Assembly: GCA_001796335.1 (NCBI GenBank)
Contig: MGMF01000007.1
Span: 1-64,000, forward strand
Source: Chloroflexi bacterium GWB2_49_20
GTDB taxonomy: Bacteria > Chloroflexota > Anaerolineae > Anaerolineales > Villigracilaceae
Length of the DNA: 64,000 nucleotides
Direction: 5' to 3'
Every line of letters starts with the position of its first letter. Positions within the stretch are counted from its first letter, which is position 1. The position numbers and the translations under genes are program-made. This document shows positions 43,430 through 51,757 of the stretch, one piece after another. Below the pieces are notes generated by a model. The model was not told the DNA's origin. It saw only the letters and a list, made by a program, of their open reading frames with translations, and did not search any database.

Positions 43430-44010
43430 TTTGCCAATCTTTCTGGAGGGCGGGTTAACAAACCAAATAAAAATAGGTTTAACATGTGATCTGTAATTGC
43501 CTCGACAGGCAGAGGACCAGTCGACCGATACCAGGTGACAGTCCAGTTCATGACACCCAACAAGGCGCGCGCAGTCAAAGCCGGGTCATAGGCACAAAAT
43601 ATTCCTGAATCAATCCCCTCCTGGATCATATCGCGCCATAATCTTTCAAATCGATCCCGCCTGGCAATGTGCTGGGTGTGAAATTCTGCATCCAGGGATC
43701 GATGCTCAAGTAAAAGAACCGAAACCAGGTCGCTATGTTCCGTCAATATTTGAAGAAAAGTTTTCATCGCTTGGCGTAACTTTTCGTCTGCAGGCAGGTC
43801 TTCTTGAATAACTAGCCTCAAGCGTTCGGTCAGCATATCCAGAGCTTGGTCAAGCAAGACCAGTAGAATTTCCTGCTTGCTGGAGACATGATGGTAAAGG
43901 CTGGCTTTTTGAAGGTTGACAGCGTCCGCAATATCCTGCATGGAAGTGGCATGAAAGCCCTTCTGTCGGATGATTTGAGCAGCAGCTTCGAGAATAATTT
44001 CTTTATTCAT
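43426..44010 (-). CDS. TetR family regulator of the beta-oxidation operon
   Basis: This 194-residue protein has a TetR helix-turn-helix (about 10-55, MQDIADAVNLQKASLYHHV) and a helical ligand domain with a TetR_C-like dimer region. It resembles FadR/PsrA-type regulators that release DNA when they bind long acyl-CoA. It is the first gene of the operon and its ATG abuts a 30-bp perfect palindrome, so it likely represses itself and the downstream genes. Confidence 0.9.
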   Translation of the reverse strand: MNKEIILEAAAQIIRQKGFHATSMQDIADAVNLQKASLYHHVSSKQEILLVLLDQALDMLTERLRLVIQEDLPADEKLRQAMKTFLQILTEHSDLVSVLLLEHRSLDAEFHTQHIARRDRFERLWRDMIQEGIDSGIFCAYDPALTARALLGVMNWTVTWYRSTGPLPVEAITDHMLNLFLFGLLTRPPERLAK

Positions 44011-44040
44011 CTTATTCTACCGACCGGTCGGTAGAATAAG
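44011..44040. promoter_or_regulatory. TetR operator, 30-bp perfect palindrome
   Basis: Fifteen-base arms are perfectly complementary with no loop. The core is ACCGACCGGTCGGT (44019-44032), a form typical of TetR-family operators, and the outer arms are CTTATTCT and AGAATAAG. It touches the tetR start codon, so repressor binding would block the promoter or the start site. It also lies 50 bp from the promoter of the divergent membrane-protein gene. Confidence 0.85.
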
Positions 44041-44089
44041 CATAGCAAACTTGGAAACAAAAGTCAAGAGGTGTTAGCTTAAATTATGC

Positions 44090-44095
44090 TATAAT
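44090..44095 (+). promoter_or_regulatory. -10 box of a possibly leaderless transcript
   Basis: TATAAT ends 9 nt before the second ATG (44105) of the membrane-protein gene, and there is no ribosome site. Transcription from +7 to +9 would start at or just before that ATG. Confidence 0.5.
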
Positions 44096-44098
44096 CAT

Positions 44099-44542
44099 AT
44101 GGATATGATCGATTCTTCTCCAGTAACTGCGCAAACTGCTCCATCTGGGCAAGCAGGTCTAAAAAAACAGCGCCTGCTCATCATTGGGTTCGTGGTAATT
44201 GTGTTGTTAGTGATTGCTGGAATTGTTTCTGCGATCATAGGATTGCTGCAAGATAGCGCCACCACTGCAAAAATCCGTGATATTTTTCTCATTTTCATGG
44301 CTTTTGAGTCATTGATCATCGGTGCAGCCCTGGTCATCCTGGTGATACAGGTGGCCAGTTTGATCAACCTGCTCCAAAATGAGGTCAAACCCATCCTCAA
44401 ATCTACGAGTGAGACGGTGAATACCTTGCGTGGCACAACTGCATTCCTGAGCGAAAACATGGTCGCGCCGATCATAAAGTTGAACAGCTATCTGGCTGGG
44501 TTTAAGAAGTTAACCGACCTCGTGAGTTTTAAAAAGAAATAA
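44099..44542 (+). CDS. Small two-helix membrane protein
   Basis: This 147-residue protein has two transmembrane helices (about 28-52 and 66-92) and a C-terminal amphipathic stretch, NEVKPILKSTSETVNTLRG, typical of DUF948-like or YtxH-associated proteins. The function is unknown. ATG 44105 (MIDSSPV) is the likely start if the transcript is leaderless. A MITE-like repeat separates it from the YtxH-like gene on the same strand; together they may form an envelope stress or apolar-ring-type pair. Confidence 0.72.
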   Translation: MDMIDSSPVTAQTAPSGQAGLKKQRLLIIGFVVIVLLVIAGIVSAIIGLLQDSATTAKIRDIFLIFMAFESLIIGAALVILVIQVASLINLLQNEVKPILKSTSETVNTLRGTTAFLSENMVAPIIKLNSYLAGFKKLTDLVSFKKK

Positions 44543-44550
44543 TTATCCTA

Positions 44551-44635
44551 ACTTCTCAAAAAAGAGGGGTGTTGGGGTGTGAAAGCGAGCTTCGCTCGCT
44601 TTCACACCCCAACCTTCCCCCGAATTATTGAGATG
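44551..44635. repeat. MITE-like intergenic palindrome, copy D
   Basis: Perfect 20-bp arms (44571-44590 and 44594-44613; core GGGGTGTGAAAGCGAGC and its complement) enclose a TTC loop. The left end is ACTTCTCAAAAA and the right end TTATTGAGAT. It is the best-preserved copy, so it may be the most recent. Confidence 0.7.
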
Positions 44636-44669
44636 AAAATGATTGTCCATACGAAAGGAGATAAATAAA

Positions 44670-44993
44670 ATGTCAGATCATGATGATTTTGGTTCATTCC
44701 TGGTAGGTTTTGTTGTTGGAGGTTTAACCGGCGCAGTTGTGGCTCTTCTTTTCGCGCCACAGTCTGGTGAAGAGACTCGCACAGTGATCAAAGAAAAAGG
44801 AATCGAACTGCGCGACAAAGCCTCGCTAACCGCAGACGAAGCTATTGCACGCGCAGAAGCTGCTGCAGCCGATGCAAAAGTCCGCTACGAAGAATTGGCC
44901 GCAGAAGTCAAGTCTCGCGGCCAGGAAGTAATTTCCTCGGCAAAGAAAGCTGTCAGTAAAAAGAAACCAGCCGAAGATACATCTTCAATTTAA
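44670..44993 (+). CDS. YtxH-like protein
   Basis: This 107-residue protein has one N-terminal membrane helix with GFVVGGLTGAVVALLFAPQSG (shown in part: GGLTGAVVALLFAPQSG, about 15-31), the YtxH signature, and a long alanine- and charge-rich coiled coil. YtxH proteins are general stress envelope proteins of unknown mechanism. AAAGGAG lies 7 nt before the ATG at 44670. A strong terminator follows. Confidence 0.88.
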   Translation: MSDHDDFGSFLVGFVVGGLTGAVVALLFAPQSGEETRTVIKEKGIELRDKASLTADEAIARAEAAAADAKVRYEELAAEVKSRGQEVISSAKKAVSKKKPAEDTSSI

Positions 44994-45013
44994 TAGGCAC
45001 ATTTTGCGTCATT

Positions 45014-45053
45014 CAAGGGTTTGATCATTTTGGTCAAACCCTTGTTTTGTTTC
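45014..45053 (+). terminator. Rho-independent terminator after the YtxH-like gene
   Basis: CAAGGGTTTGA (45014-45024) and TCAAACCCTTG (45034-45044) form an 11-bp stem followed by TTTTGTTTC. Confidence 0.85.
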
Positions 45054-45184
45054 TATTGGAAATTATTTCCACCCATTTAGATATTATTTTCCTTTAAACC
45101 GTATTGACCTGCCTTTGCTTTTCAAAACAAATAAACCAAGTACTGATTCGGTCTGGAGCCCGGTTTTGTTGTAAAATTGAGTTT

Positions 45185-45889
45185 ATGGAAGTTCAAATAG
45201 CAGTTGCGAAGATCAATAAATATGCTGTCTCTGAAAGTGGAGATACCCTTGAAGTAGTCGAAAGACCCAATGGAGGTCTTTCGGTTGTCCTGGCCGATGG
45301 TCAGACCTCCGGGCGGGGGGCCAAGGCAGTATCGAGCCTGGTGGTTCGGAAAGTTATAGGTTTGCTGGCTGAAGGAGTACGCGATGGCGCGGCTGCCCGT
45401 GCAGCCTCTGACTCTCTGTTCACCGAGAAGAAAGGGAAAGTCTCCTGCACTCTGAACATTGCATCCGTCGATTTGCTAACTCATACGCTTGTTTTAACAC
45501 GCAATAATCCTGTCCCAATTTTTATTTGCCGGGGATACGAGATGGATTGCCTGCAAAACGACAGCTCTCCACTCGGAATTGCCCGGGATATTCGCCCCCT
45601 TATTAACGAGATCAACCTGGAGACAGGCTTAACCGTGGTTTTATATACAGATGGGCTGGTCCATGCAGGGAAACGGAAAGGTCAACCGATGGATGTCTGC
45701 ACGAACCTTCAGGCATTATTGGATGATCAGGATCCACAACCGCAGGAAATAGCCGATGTCCTTCTCGACCAGGCCATCCGTCTCGACGAAGGGCGGCCAG
45801 CGGATGACATCAGTATCGTGGTATTAAAAGTTGTCCATCGCCAGGGAGATGAAGTCCGCCGCATGATGGTCAGGTTGCCGTTCAATTAG
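45185..45889 (+). CDS. SpoIIE/PP2C-type serine phosphatase
   Basis: This 234-residue protein is a PP2C/SpoIIE phosphatase domain: VVLADGQTSGRGAKA (metal Asp, about 33-47), FTEKKGKVSCTLNIASVDL, VVLYTDGLVHAG (about 148-159) and RPADDISIVVLK (about 202-213) hold the four acidic motifs. It lacks a sensor domain, so it acts on a partner such as an anti-sigma-factor antagonist. The ATG at 45185 follows TAAAAT (45172-45177) by only 7 nt and has no ribosome site, so a leaderless mRNA is possible. No anti-sigma genes are near. Confidence 0.85.
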   Translation: MEVQIAVAKINKYAVSESGDTLEVVERPNGGLSVVLADGQTSGRGAKAVSSLVVRKVIGLLAEGVRDGAAARAASDSLFTEKKGKVSCTLNIASVDLLTHTLVLTRNNPVPIFICRGYEMDCLQNDSSPLGIARDIRPLINEINLETGLTVVLYTDGLVHAGKRKGQPMDVCTNLQALLDDQDPQPQEIADVLLDQAIRLDEGRPADDISIVVLKVVHRQGDEVRRMMVRLPFN

Positions 45890-45973
45890 TTCTTCCAAAT
45901 AATGATCGCACACAGGATTATAGCGATATGCTGGCCATCCTGGGCAACCCTTTAGCACTCAATAGACGAATGC

Positions 45974-46381
45974 ATGAATATAATTGACGAATCGCAATCC
46001 AATGCAACCCAATCCCCCATTCCAGAACATCATAAAATAAATATCGGGATCGTAGGCCCCTGCAGCGCCGGAAAAACCACTTTAATAAATGGCCTCAGAG
46101 AACATGGGTACAGCGCGCGCCATATTGCCCAGGAACATTCTTACGTACCTGATATGTGGCAGCGCCTCTCGCATCCAGATATCTTGATCTTTCTGGATGT
46201 CTCTTTCCCTGTAAGCCAACAAAGACGCCTTCTTGATTGGAATATTGATGATTTTGAAGAACAACAAAAAAGGCTGGGGCATGCCCGCCAAAATGCCGAT
46301 CTGGTTATCAACACGGATGATCTATTCATCGAAGAAATCTTGACCAGGGTAATTTCCTTCCTGCAAAAGATTAATCCTTAG
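45974..46381 (+). CDS. Small P-loop NTPase / kinase-like protein
   Basis: This 135-residue protein has the Walker A motif GPCSAGKTT (about 29-37), an Asp-rich strand DILIFLDVS (about 74-82) and an R/Q-rich lid (FPVSQQRRL). The shape is that of a small nucleotide or adenylate-type kinase. The substrate is unknown. It lies 84 bp after the phosphatase gene and 130 bp before secD. Confidence 0.75.
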   Translation: MNIIDESQSNATQSPIPEHHKINIGIVGPCSAGKTTLINGLREHGYSARHIAQEHSYVPDMWQRLSHPDILIFLDVSFPVSQQRRLLDWNIDDFEEQQKRLGHARQNADLVINTDDLFIEEILTRVISFLQKINP

Positions 46382-46512
46382 AATTCAGGAATAAAAAGGA
46401 ATAGATCTGAAGTATGGTCTTTCCCAAACCATTCCCATATATTTTTATTGGGGGTATAATCACCCAACTCGCCGGCCTTTGGCTGGTATTTTTATGATTG
46501 GAGAAAGCGATT

Positions 46513-47964
46513 ATGACTCGTCGCCCCTACGTGATGCTGGTTTCGATCCTGGTCCTGGTTGCATTTGCACTTTGGATCGACCTCAGCAACCAAATTACCA
46601 TCTTGAATCCATTTAATCAACAGGCCATCGTTGACCGCAACGTCACAGTCCGTCTTGGGCTCGATTTGCGGGGTGGTCTGCAAACTCTGTTGGAAGCTGA
46701 TCTTCCTGCAGATGCGGTTGTCAGCGCTGACGACCTTAAAGTCGCCCGCCAGATCTTGGAGAACCGCTCGAACGCACTTGGTGTGAGTGAAGTGGTTATG
46801 CAAGTAGCTCCCCCCCGCCGTATCGTGGCTGAATTCCCCGGCATCAGTAATCCTGAGGATGTAGTTGCCTCATTGCAGAAAACCGGTCTATTGGAATTCG
46901 TTGACCTGGGCACCGAGAGACTTAATCCGGGCACTGTCATCCAGACCGACTTTGGCACGGATGCAACAGTCTCTCCCACAGTTATACCCGAAGCATCTGC
47001 ATCACCGACACTTGAACCAACTGTCTCAGCCACACCTTCAGATGCTTCTCCCACGGAAGCACCCACCCAGACACCCACAGAAATTGCCCCAATTGTTTAC
47101 CATACGGTCATGACCGGAACCGCACTGGATACGGTCACTGTCACCCAGGGTACCACTGGACAATATCAAATTGCCTTTACTTTAAAATCTGATTCTAAGG
47201 CATTGTTCTCCGATTTCACCGGAACGCATGTCAATCAGATCCTCGCCATTGTCCTGGATAAGACTGTGATTTCTGCCCCCAGTATCGATTCCCAGATTAC
47301 CGATGGGGCGGGTGTCATTACAGGCAGTTTCACACTTGAAGGCGCAAATGCCCTGGCCATCCAGTTAAGATATGGTTCGCTTCCCATTCCTATCAAGGTT
47401 GTTGAAAGCCGGACAGTAGGACCAACCCTGGGGCAGGAATCTGTTCAAAAAAGCCTGTTCGCAGGTTTGATCGGTCTCCTGGTTGTCATCCTGTTCATGG
47501 CATTTTATTACAGATTACCCGGCGTACTGGCAGATCTGGCGTTGATCGTGTATGCACTTACTACACTGATGCTCTTCAAGTTGATCCCGGTGGTGCTCAC
47601 TCTTCCGGGTATTGCTGGTTTCATCTTGAGTATTGGTATGGCAGTGGATGCCAATATCTTGATTTTTGAACGATTGAAAGAAGAATTGCGTGCCGGGCGA
47701 ACACTCCGCCAGGCTATTGACCTCGGTTGGTCGCGTGCCTGGCCATCCATCCGTGATTCAAACTTCTCCACTCTCATTACCTGTGGAATTTTGTTCTGGT
47801 TTGGGAATGCCTTCGGTGCCAGCCTGGTTAAAGGTTTCTCATTGACCCTGGCGCTGGGTGTGGTGGTAAGTCTGTTTACAGCCATTACCGTTACACGTAC
47901 ATTCCTGCATGTTATGCTCGACAATATTAAGACTACCGAACATCCCCGCTGGTTCGGATTATAG
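46513..47964 (+). CDS. secD: Protein translocase subunit SecD
   Basis: This 483-residue protein is SecD, a proton-driven helper of Sec secretion. It has an N-terminal helix, a periplasmic base with LGLDLRGGLQTLLEAD (about 46-61), and a C-terminal six-helix domain with GMAVDANILIFERLKEE (about 380-396). A Ser/Thr/Pro-rich linker of about 45 residues (near 155-200) is inserted in the periplasmic part. The ATG at 46513 is preferred, with GGAG upstream; the TTG five codons earlier overlaps it. A TATAAT at 46455-46460 may be the promoter. Confidence 0.95.
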   Translation: MTRRPYVMLVSILVLVAFALWIDLSNQITILNPFNQQAIVDRNVTVRLGLDLRGGLQTLLEADLPADAVVSADDLKVARQILENRSNALGVSEVVMQVAPPRRIVAEFPGISNPEDVVASLQKTGLLEFVDLGTERLNPGTVIQTDFGTDATVSPTVIPEASASPTLEPTVSATPSDASPTEAPTQTPTEIAPIVYHTVMTGTALDTVTVTQGTTGQYQIAFTLKSDSKALFSDFTGTHVNQILAIVLDKTVISAPSIDSQITDGAGVITGSFTLEGANALAIQLRYGSLPIPIKVVESRTVGPTLGQESVQKSLFAGLIGLLVVILFMAFYYRLPGVLADLALIVYALTTLMLFKLIPVVLTLPGIAGFILSIGMAVDANILIFERLKEELRAGRTLRQAIDLGWSRAWPSIRDSNFSTLITCGILFWFGNAFGASLVKGFSLTLALGVVVSLFTAITVTRTFLHVMLDNIKTTEHPRWFGL

Positions 47965-47974
47965 GAGTGCCACA

Positions 47975-48907
47975 ATGAATATCATTAAAAATCGCTACTT
48001 ATACTTTGGCATCTCCCTGTTGGTGATCATTCCGGGCATCATCGCCCTGCTTCTATGGCACCTACCTCTTGGCATCGATTTTACGGGTGGAAGTCTCCTT
48101 GAAGTAAAGTTTGAAACAGGCGCACCATTATCAAGTGACCAGGTAACAAACATGTATGCGGATTTCTCAAAATCCGGTTCCGATATTTCCAACCCGGTCA
48201 TTCAACCCCTGGGAACCGACTCGTTATCCATCCGCTCCAAAGTAATGACGGATGCCACCAAGAGTGAGATCGTGGCAGCCATGCAGGAACTTTCCGGAAG
48301 TACTGTAACCGTCCTGCATTTTACCCAGGTCAGTGCGGCTGTAGGTCAGGAAGTTGCCACACGTGCAGCCGGAGCAGTAGCCCTGGCGGCTGTTGTGATC
48401 TTGTTGTACATCACATATGCCTTCCGTGGCGTTCAACACGCCTTCCGCTATGGTACCGCGGCCATCATCGCCATGCTGCATGATGTCCTGGTGGTCATTG
48501 GTTTCGAAGCCATTCTTGGTCATTACCTGGGCTGGGAAGCAGACTCGCTTTTCCTGACAGCCCTTCTAACCGTGATCGGTTTCTCGGTTCACGATACGAT
48601 CGTTGTTTTTGACCGTATCCGTGAGAACTCCAACCATTACAAGAAAATTGGTTATGAAACCCTTGTCAACCATTCCATCGTGCAGACCCTTGACCGCTCC
48701 ATCAACACCCAGCTTACCGTTATGATGACCCTGCTGGCATTGACCCTGTTTGGGGGTAATACCATCCGGCACTTTGTTGTTATCTTGTTGGTAGGTGTCT
48801 TCTCTGGTACATACTCATCCATCTTCAATGCCGCCCCCATCCTTGTGGTTTGGGAAAACAAGGAATGGCGCACCTGGTTCAAACGCAAACCAGCCGCAGC
48901 GCAATAA
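47975..48907 (+). CDS. secF: Protein translocase subunit SecF
   Basis: This 310-residue SecF has the periplasmic GIDFTGGSLLEVKF (about 34-47) and the DTIVVFDRIREN motif (about 209-220) in the membrane domain. It pairs with SecD to help protein release from the Sec channel. AGGAG lies 7 nt before the ATG at 47975, 10 nt after the secD stop. The longer reading to 47909 lies inside secD. A bidirectional terminator follows. Confidence 0.95.
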   Translation: MNIIKNRYLYFGISLLVIIPGIIALLLWHLPLGIDFTGGSLLEVKFETGAPLSSDQVTNMYADFSKSGSDISNPVIQPLGTDSLSIRSKVMTDATKSEIVAAMQELSGSTVTVLHFTQVSAAVGQEVATRAAGAVALAAVVILLYITYAFRGVQHAFRYGTAAIIAMLHDVLVVIGFEAILGHYLGWEADSLFLTALLTVIGFSVHDTIVVFDRIRENSNHYKKIGYETLVNHSIVQTLDRSINTQLTVMMTLLALTLFGGNTIRHFVVILLVGVFSGTYSSIFNAAPILVVWENKEWRTWFKRKPAAAQ

Positions 48908-48964
48908 ATTTTGCGCAGATGGGCTTGGGGTCTCACCAGGTTCCCATATAAAGCAAATAAACGG

Positions 48965-48997
48965 AAAAGGCTCTCATCTTGTGATGAGAGCCTTTTT
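48965..48997. terminator. Bidirectional terminator between secF and tRNA-Gln
   Basis: AAAAGGCTCTCATC (48965-48978) and GATGAGAGCCTTTT (48983-48996) form a 14-bp stem with a TTGT loop. U-runs appear on both strands, so it ends secF on the plus strand and tRNA-Gln on the minus strand. Confidence 0.88.
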
Positions 48998-48998
48998 G

Positions 48999-49069
48999 CT
49001 GGGGGCAAAGGATTCGAACCTCTACATACGGAGTCAGAGTCCGCTGTCCTACCATTAGACGAGCCCCCA
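48999..49069 (-). tRNA. tRNA-Gln (CTG)
   Basis: On the minus strand, acceptor TGGGGGC pairs with GCCCCCA. Anticodon stem GCGGA/TCCGT (one G-T pair) holds loop CTCTGAC with anticodon CTG. T arm GAGGTTCGAATCCTTT is present. CCA is not encoded. Confidence 0.95.
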
Positions 49070-49202
49070 ATTGACGAGCGCGGCGTATTTTACCATACGC
49101 AAGCCCTCCCGTCCAGAGATAATGCTGTTTGTGTTAGCTATTTAACCACCATCAGGTGGTTGAATCCAATGCGTCACAATCCTTGCAGCTTAATGTTGCG
49201 AT

Positions 49203-49853
49203 TCAGCCCGTCAACTTCGCCCTGTCACTGCCTCGAAGCAAAAAGGTCAACACAAACCCTGCCACAAATCCGCTGATGTGCGCCATGTAAGCGACTCCAC
49301 CCGTATCCGTTGTGCTCGTTATGGAGCCGATACCGCTAAAAAGTTGTAGAACGATCCAGAGCCCAATGACGATCAGCGCGGGCACCAGGATCACTCGTTG
49401 GCCTTGCAATACTTTTACCCTTCCCTGTGGGAACAACAAAATGTAAGCACCAAGCACCCCCGCAATCGCCCCTGATGCTCCCAAATTCGGTATGTTCGAT
49501 CCGAGGCTGAACGCCAACTGTGCAAAAGTTGCTGCAAGCCCACAGATTAGGTAGAAGAATGTGAACTTGATGTGACCGAAACGGTCTTCCACATTGTCGC
49601 CGAAGATCCACAAGTAAAGCATATTGCCTCCCAGGTGAACCCACCCGGCATGCATGAACATGGAAGTGAACAGGGTCAGAAAATCATTCGTGGGATTGGC
49701 AAGGAATCGACTGGGAACAAACGCCCATTTCTCAATAAATGCATCCCCGCCGCTTAATTCGACAAAGAAAAACAGGACGTTCAGGGCGATCAAAACATAT
49801 GTGATCACAGGAAAAGTTCTGCGAGCGGAATCGTCATCACCAATTGGGAACAT
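49203..49853 (-). CDS. Rhomboid family intramembrane serine protease
   Basis: This 216-residue protein has six helices, GGNMLYLWIFGDNVED (helix 2 Asn and loop), GASGAIAGVLGAY with the catalytic Ser (about 131) and the catalytic His in MAHISGFVAGF (about 190). Rhomboids cleave membrane proteins within or near the bilayer. The WR motif of loop 1 is replaced by FLANPTNDFLTLFTSMFMHAGWVHLGGN-type sequence (core HAGWVHLGGN). AAAGGAG lies upstream of the ATG. The target is unknown. Confidence 0.92.
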   Translation of the reverse strand: MFPIGDDDSARRTFPVITYVLIALNVLFFFVELSGGDAFIEKWAFVPSRFLANPTNDFLTLFTSMFMHAGWVHLGGNMLYLWIFGDNVEDRFGHIKFTFFYLICGLAATFAQLAFSLGSNIPNLGASGAIAGVLGAYILLFPQGRVKVLQGQRVILVPALIVIGLWIVLQLFSGIGSITSTTDTGGVAYMAHISGFVAGFVLTFLLRGSDRAKLTG

Positions 49854-50206
49854 AAGATTTATCTCCTTTTACATTGGGTGGGTTAGTCAATCCATAACAT
49901 CACAACAAGACTTGTTTTAATATTCACTTGCAATCAACCTCCACCTGCAAATCAAGGAATAGCGCCCAACAAGGCACTTCGCCTGGCATCCCTGTGCACT
50001 ATCCGAAGGGTGAAGGCTTCAACTGCCGGCAGCACGGTGCAGACATACGTCAGATCTCTTTTCGAATGGACATACTCATGAGCAAGTATCTTATATGGTT
50101 TGTCTTCACGACCGCGGCAGCACCGGTGAGCTTCTTATCTATTATCGCACATTTCTGGAAGAACGCGCCTGTTTTCGGCCGTCCATTCCGCTTTAGGCGC
50201 TGATTG
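49854..50206. other. 353-bp gap, no confident gene
   Basis: Between the rhomboid start and the DMT exporter stop I see no ribosome site with a convincing gene. A plus-strand frame at 50080-50203 (41 codons, MSKYLIWFVF..., one hydrophobic helix and a basic tail) is protein-like but has no Shine-Dalgarno sequence or promoter. The segment around 49950-50040 may be decayed coding sequence. Confidence 0.4.
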
Positions 50207-51040
50207 TTATTTATCCTTTATTACCAGTGCGATGCCACCCAAAATAGCTGTGGAGGCTAATATCAGGCGCAGGCTTATGGGCTCAGCGAGGAAAACGATA
50301 CCCCCCAGGGCAGCGATCACTGGAACACTTAACTGCACTGTGGCAGCCTGGGTGGCTTTCAACCCGGGTAATGCTGTGTACCAGATCGCATATCCTATTC
50401 CGGAAGCCAGCGCACCCGATGCAACCGCATACCAAACCCCGGCGTTGTCCAGGGGTATGCCATTGAACATCAATATACTCATTATTACTGCTAAAAGAGC
50501 GGCGCGCCTGAAATTCCCTGCCGTCACCCTGGTGGGATCGCCTGCACCTCTCCCCCTTAAAGAGTAGATGCCCCAAGCCGCTCCCGAACCCAACATCAAT
50601 ATTGTGCCGATCAAGGGCGGCGCTGAGAGGCCCGGTAGCAATAGACCCACAAGTCCTCCAAAAGCCAGCATGAGACCCACAAGTTGCAGCCCCAGCAGAC
50701 GCTCACCTGACCATACTCCATACCCGATCATGGTTACCTGGACAGCCCCAAACAGCAATAGCGCACCGGTTGCCGCAGGCAGGCTCACGTAAGCAAAAGA
50801 AAAACCGGCTGCGTAAACGAACAATGCCGAGGCAGACAACCAGCTGCCGCCCCCAGTTTGTGTACCGCGCCGAATCCGCACCACCAGCCAGAGCATCATC
50901 GCTCCCGAGATCAAGCGAATGGTTGTGAAGCTGGCCGCATCAATACCGGTATGGCTGAGAGCGAGCCTGCACAGGACTGAATTACTTGCAAACGCAAGCA
51001 TGGCCAGAGACGTCAGGATGATTATGCGCGCATATGACAT
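50207..51040 (-). CDS. EamA/DMT family transporter
   Basis: This 277-residue membrane protein has ten hydrophobic helices in two EamA repeats (about 5-130 and 145-275). ALFVYAAGFSFAYVSLPAATG and the second-half ALASGIGYAIWYTALPGLKA (each quoted within limits) are typical. The family exports amino acids or metabolites or takes up sugars. The ATG at 51040 has AAGGAAAA upstream; an ATG six codons earlier has none. It is a single-gene unit. Confidence 0.88.
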   Translation of the reverse strand: MSYARIIILTSLAMLAFASNSVLCRLALSHTGIDAASFTTIRLISGAMMLWLVVRIRRGTQTGGGSWLSASALFVYAAGFSFAYVSLPAATGALLLFGAVQVTMIGYGVWSGERLLGLQLVGLMLAFGGLVGLLLPGLSAPPLIGTILMLGSGAAWGIYSLRGRGAGDPTRVTAGNFRRAALLAVIMSILMFNGIPLDNAGVWYAVASGALASGIGYAIWYTALPGLKATQAATVQLSVPVIAALGGIVFLAEPISLRLILASTAILGGIALVIKDK

Positions 51041-51113
51041 TGAAAGTTTTCCTTGCATAGGAAGCGTATATCGGTAGGGACAGGTCTTATTTTACAACGG
51101 ATCATTTATCATT

Positions 51114-51170
51114 AGGGGTGGGTCTTCTCGATTGAAATGTCATCCTGAACAAAAAACAAGACCCACCCCT
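51114..51170. repeat. Intergenic hairpin between DMT exporter and downstream gene
   Basis: Perfect 13-bp arms AGGGGTGGGTCTT (51114-51126) and AAGACCCACCCCT (51158-51170) enclose a 31-nt loop that contains TGTCATCCTGAAC, like the common GTCATCCTGAGC repeat of many bacteria. It lies in the divergent gap and is not a terminator. Confidence 0.6.
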
Positions 51171-51250
51171 ATAATAAATATCAACCCCTGGTTTAAATCC
51201 CATTTCTCTACCCAATTAAGATTATAATACTCCTAATTGAGAGGTGACCC

Positions 51251-51733
51251 ATGGATGAACCCAAAACCTATACGGAAGCAGAAGCGGAACGTTTTTTTGC
51301 CATCCAGTTCAACGGCAAGACCTGGGGATTGTTGGATAATTCAGAGCGCCGCCAGGAGGAGAATGAGCAATTAATAGACTATGCGCATGCCTCCCTGGCT
51401 CACTGGCGGACTGCCGGCACAGCCCTGCATCTTCAGCGCGGCATGTGGATGCTTAGCCATGTCTACAGCGTACTTGGGCAGGCGCATCCCGCCCTAGTCT
51501 ACGCCGGGCGCTGCCAGGAACTTACCCTTCAACACAAAGACCTGCTGCAGGATTTTGACAAAGCCTACGCCTTCGAAGCCCTGGCACGCGCCCACGCTCT
51601 TGATGGAAACCGGGAGGCTGCCCGCAAGTACCTGCTCCTTGCTGAAGAAGCCGGTCGCTTCATTCAGGGCGAAGAAGACCGCAAAATCTTCCTGGGGGAT
51701 TTCAACGCAGGCGAGTGGTATGGCTTGAAATAA
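51251..51733 (+). CDS. Unknown TPR-like helical protein
   Basis: This 160-residue cytosolic protein is almost all helix, with paired-helix spacing like tetratricopeptide repeats (AYAFEALARAHALDGNREAA near 115-134 is TPR-like). Nearby YAHASLAHWRTAGTALHLQRG and WMLSHVYSVLGQAHPALVYA are two more repeats. It has no catalytic motif. GAGAGGTGACC precedes the ATG and TATAAT (51225-51230) may be its -10 box. It lies 24 bp upstream of the histidine kinase gene but that gene has its own promoter. Confidence 0.75.
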   Translation: MDEPKTYTEAEAERFFAIQFNGKTWGLLDNSERRQEENEQLIDYAHASLAHWRTAGTALHLQRGMWMLSHVYSVLGQAHPALVYAGRCQELTLQHKDLLQDFDKAYAFEALARAHALDGNREAARKYLLLAEEAGRFIQGEEDRKIFLGDFNAGEWYGLK

Positions 51734-51757
51734 CGCCATCATGATATACTGCCCCTG

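Noticed and set aside
50080-50203. 41-codon plus-strand membrane-peptide frame
   Set aside because: It looks protein-like but lacks a ribosome site and promoter; not listed as a gene.
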